Shown: in pieces, positions 27,111 through 64,000 of the stretch
Layout: every line of letters starts with the position of its first letter
Position numbering within the stretch: the stretch's first letter is position 1
Source: Eulemur rufifrons
Taxonomy: Eukaryota > Chordata > Mammalia > Primates > Lemuridae
Direction of reading: 5' to 3'
NCBI RefSeq assembly: GCF_041146395.1
Contig: NC_091010.1
Span: forward strand, 50,116,001-50,180,000
DNA: 64,000 nt
The notes under the pieces: generated by a model
The model's input: the letters and a program-made list of their open reading frames with translations, nothing else
The model's database searches: none
What the model was told of the DNA's origin: nothing
Translations under genes and position numbers: made by a program

Positions 27111-27830
27111 ACATGCTTGACTTTTAACAATGGTTAGGTTGGGGATGAATTTGAATAGCGAGAAGGCAGGAGGGGAGAATTACAGATAGCTTCTTACTTT
27201 GTAATTTCTGTATTATTTGAATTATTTACAACAAGAATACTATCTTTTAATTTGAGAAAACAGTAAAGGCTTTTTCTATTTTGAAAAGAACAAAAAAAGG
27301 AAACAGACGTATACCCACTGACCAAAATCTACTTCTGGTAATTTATTCTGAGAAAATAATCAAATACGTGGAAAAGGATTTGTGTACAAAGATATTTATC
27401 CATGTTTTATTTAAAACAGAAATATTATAAATAACCTAAATATCTCATGATGGAAGAGAACAATTACTAATTGTACTAAAATATGAAAAGTGCCAGATGC
27501 AAACCTTTATATGTAGCATAATCTCATCTACATAAAAAAAGTTAAGGCACAGCCAAAAAAAATCCTGTTTGGAAATATAATAAAATCTTACCAATGGTTA
27601 TGTCTGGATGGTAGAATTAGAGTACTGTTTTCTTCTTCGTGCATTTCTTCATTTTCTCCATAAATGACACTGATTAAAAATAGGTTAATTATGGGATTGT
27701 TTTCACAGGTGTATACATTTATCAAAACATATAAAAGCACATGTTTTAAATATGTACTGTTTATATCAATATATCTCAATAACACTTTTAAAAAAGAAGT
27801 ATCTTGAGAAACCAAATAATTTTAAGCCAC
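27111..27830 (+). repeat. Old L1-like fragment with unassigned flanks
   Basis: About 27300-27780 resembles an L1ME 3' region ('acttctggtaatttattctg', 'tttacagg'-type spacing, 'ataatctcatctacat'). The first 190 bp are unassigned. Confidence 0.5.
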
Positions 27831-28345
27831 TGGAAGTGGAAGTACTGGAAGTACTGGAAGAGGGGTTCTGTTATACCATTTTGGGGCTGAAGGGCAAAAT
27901 GGTTGAGGTGGGCATTATATGAATAGCAACACTGCCTCTGCTCCAGGTACCTCCGTTCATTCATTCACCATATCTGCCTGCCCATTATATTGCCAGGCAT
28001 GTTGCCAGGTACTTGGATATCATGAAGAACAACAAACCACTGCCCTGAAAGAGCTTGGGTCTGGTGGGGGTGGGGAAGATAGGCCACCAACTGACAAATT
28101 CCAACCAACGCCCACACTGCCCCACTAGGCAGTGCTGCCCAAGGGGCCCGGAGGGAGATCAGGAAGCGAGGACCTTAGTTCAGGTGGAGTCACGAAGGGT
28201 GGCACCAGGTTTACAGCTGTGGAGGTGGCCACAAGTTAGGTCTCCTTCAAGGGAGTGTCACATTCATCACTGGGAAAGTGGGCTTAAACAATTTTTATAT
28301 ATCTATGTTTATCTTACCTGCACACTTACAGCAGTAAGAACTAAG
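27831..28345. repeat. Upstream intergenic with L2-like patch
   Basis: About 27955-28060 resembles reversed L2 ('cgttcattcattcaccatat', 'gccaggcatgttgccaggta'). A short gga-agt-act triplet repeat lies at 27831-27860. No gene is supported. Confidence 0.5.
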
Positions 28346-28510
28346 GCTGAGCCTTTGCCAGGGCAGGCACCGTGCACAGGGCTCACATCCATTGCCTCAT
28401 TTGCTCCTTGCCACAACCTTCAGGTGGGGACTATTAGGACCTTCATTTCGCCGTGAGGAAACAGGCTCGGAGAGGTTACCTGCCCAAGGTCACAGAGCTC
28501 TGGCCCCAAA
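28346..28510 (-). repeat. MIR SINE just upstream of the SLK CpG island
   Basis: 'ttcgccgtgaggaaacaggc' and 'gttacctgcccaaggtcaca' are the conserved MIR core in reverse sense. Confidence 0.8.
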
Positions 28511-29100
28511 ACCGAAGCTCACATCCACCACACAGACTCCCCTCTCACTGTACTCTGTCTGGGGCCCGTTTGAAAGCCGAAAAAGCCCACTTGCGGGCCC
28601 CAAGCCGGACAGTTCACCTTTCACTCTTTACAATTTTTCCCAGATGCAGAATGGAGGCAACATCCGCTTCCACAATCAACAGGGTCGTGCCAACGGGGGC
28701 CGCTCCACTAAGGCCGTGGGCTGATAGGATTTGGGGCTTGGAGGGCAAATGGGGAACAACTGTCTGCAATCGAAGAGCACAAGCGTCCACCGCACACCGA
28801 AAGACAAGCGCTAGTGAACCTCTCGGGGCCGCCAGCTGGCGGGAACCAACGCGCGTGCGCGGGGCCAGAGGGGACGCCCCCGCACGAGCGCGCGGTGAGC
28901 CGGGCGCGTTACCCGGCGGGCGCGCGGCCGGGGGAGCGCGCGGGCGCGCTACGAAGTCGGCGTCGGCGTCGGCGCGCTCCAGGCCAAGGCTGTGTGGGCT
29001 GTGGAGGGAGCCAGGCGGAGGTGGCAGCGGCTGCGGCGCCCCAGAGCCGAGAGAACGCGCGGGCCTCGCGCCGCGGGAGCAGACGGCTGCGGAGGAGACC

Positions 29101-63771
<34,671 letters not shown>

Positions 63772-64000
63772 GTAAAGTCTTAGATTTTTGTACTATTTTG
63801 TGTTAATGAAATTTAGTGAAAAATCACACTAGCGGGTTTTAGAACTTGTTCTCTGATGGTTAGATTTCTCTGGCTTTATGATGTATTTTGGCCTTTATCT
63901 TTTTGGTGTTTTGGATGCCTTTTTTTTGTGTGGGTGGTTCTTTTCTTGTAAGGATTGTCCATCCAAATCATGAAAACTTAAAATCATGAAGCCAATAGAT
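63772..64000 (+). other. SLK: SLK intron 11, incomplete
   Basis: AT-rich, no recognised element. The gene continues past the window edge. Confidence 0.7.

Overview
The window comes from a primate nuclear genome, most likely a strepsirrhine and probably a Malagasy lemur. The evidence is more than twenty Alu copies. The best preserved carry the lemur-type signature: a middle region ending in 'gaaattatatggacagctaaaaa', a right arm with 'gttgctgtgagctaggctga' and the ending 'ctcactctagcctgggcaac'. There are no operons, CRISPR arrays or bacterial genes. The mammalian assignment is certain; the lemur assignment is inference.

The one major gene is SLK (STE20-like serine/threonine kinase) on the + strand. 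Its CpG-island promoter lies at about 28.8-29.5 kb and its start codon at 29555. Eleven coding exons are visible, ending at 63771. They join in frame, all with GT-AG introns, to 872 codons: the complete kinase domain (about residues 34-292), the long acidic middle region (most of it in the single 1368-bp exon 9) and the beginning of the C-terminal coiled-coil region. The 3' part of the gene lies beyond the right edge.

Positions 1-28.7 kb look intergenic (in human this is the STN1-SLK interval, from memory). They hold layered transposon debris. Notable items are a truncated 5S rRNA retropseudogene with target-site duplications inside an L2, an L1 with a textbook 5' inversion (10024-12936), and an intronless cytochrome c retrocopy on the minus strand (13352-14591). 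Its 105-codon frame is fully intact, and its translation matches the rodent/ancestral mammalian protein as I remember it. SINEs (Alu, FLAM, MIR), L2, old L1 and LTR fragments fill much of the rest.

SLK intron 1 (18.6 kb) is a mosaic of old L1, L2/CR1, MIR, Alu and DNA-transposon remnants. Intron 4 carries a full-length but disabled mariner with matching terminal inverted repeats and TA duplication. Intron 5 is only 277 bp and is mostly one palindromic fold-back element. Intron 9 holds two well preserved Alus in inverted orientation about 130 bp apart. I found no new multi-gene system. The observations most worth checking are the intact cytochrome c retrocopy, the fold-back filling intron 5, the 5S retropseudogene and the twin-primed L1.
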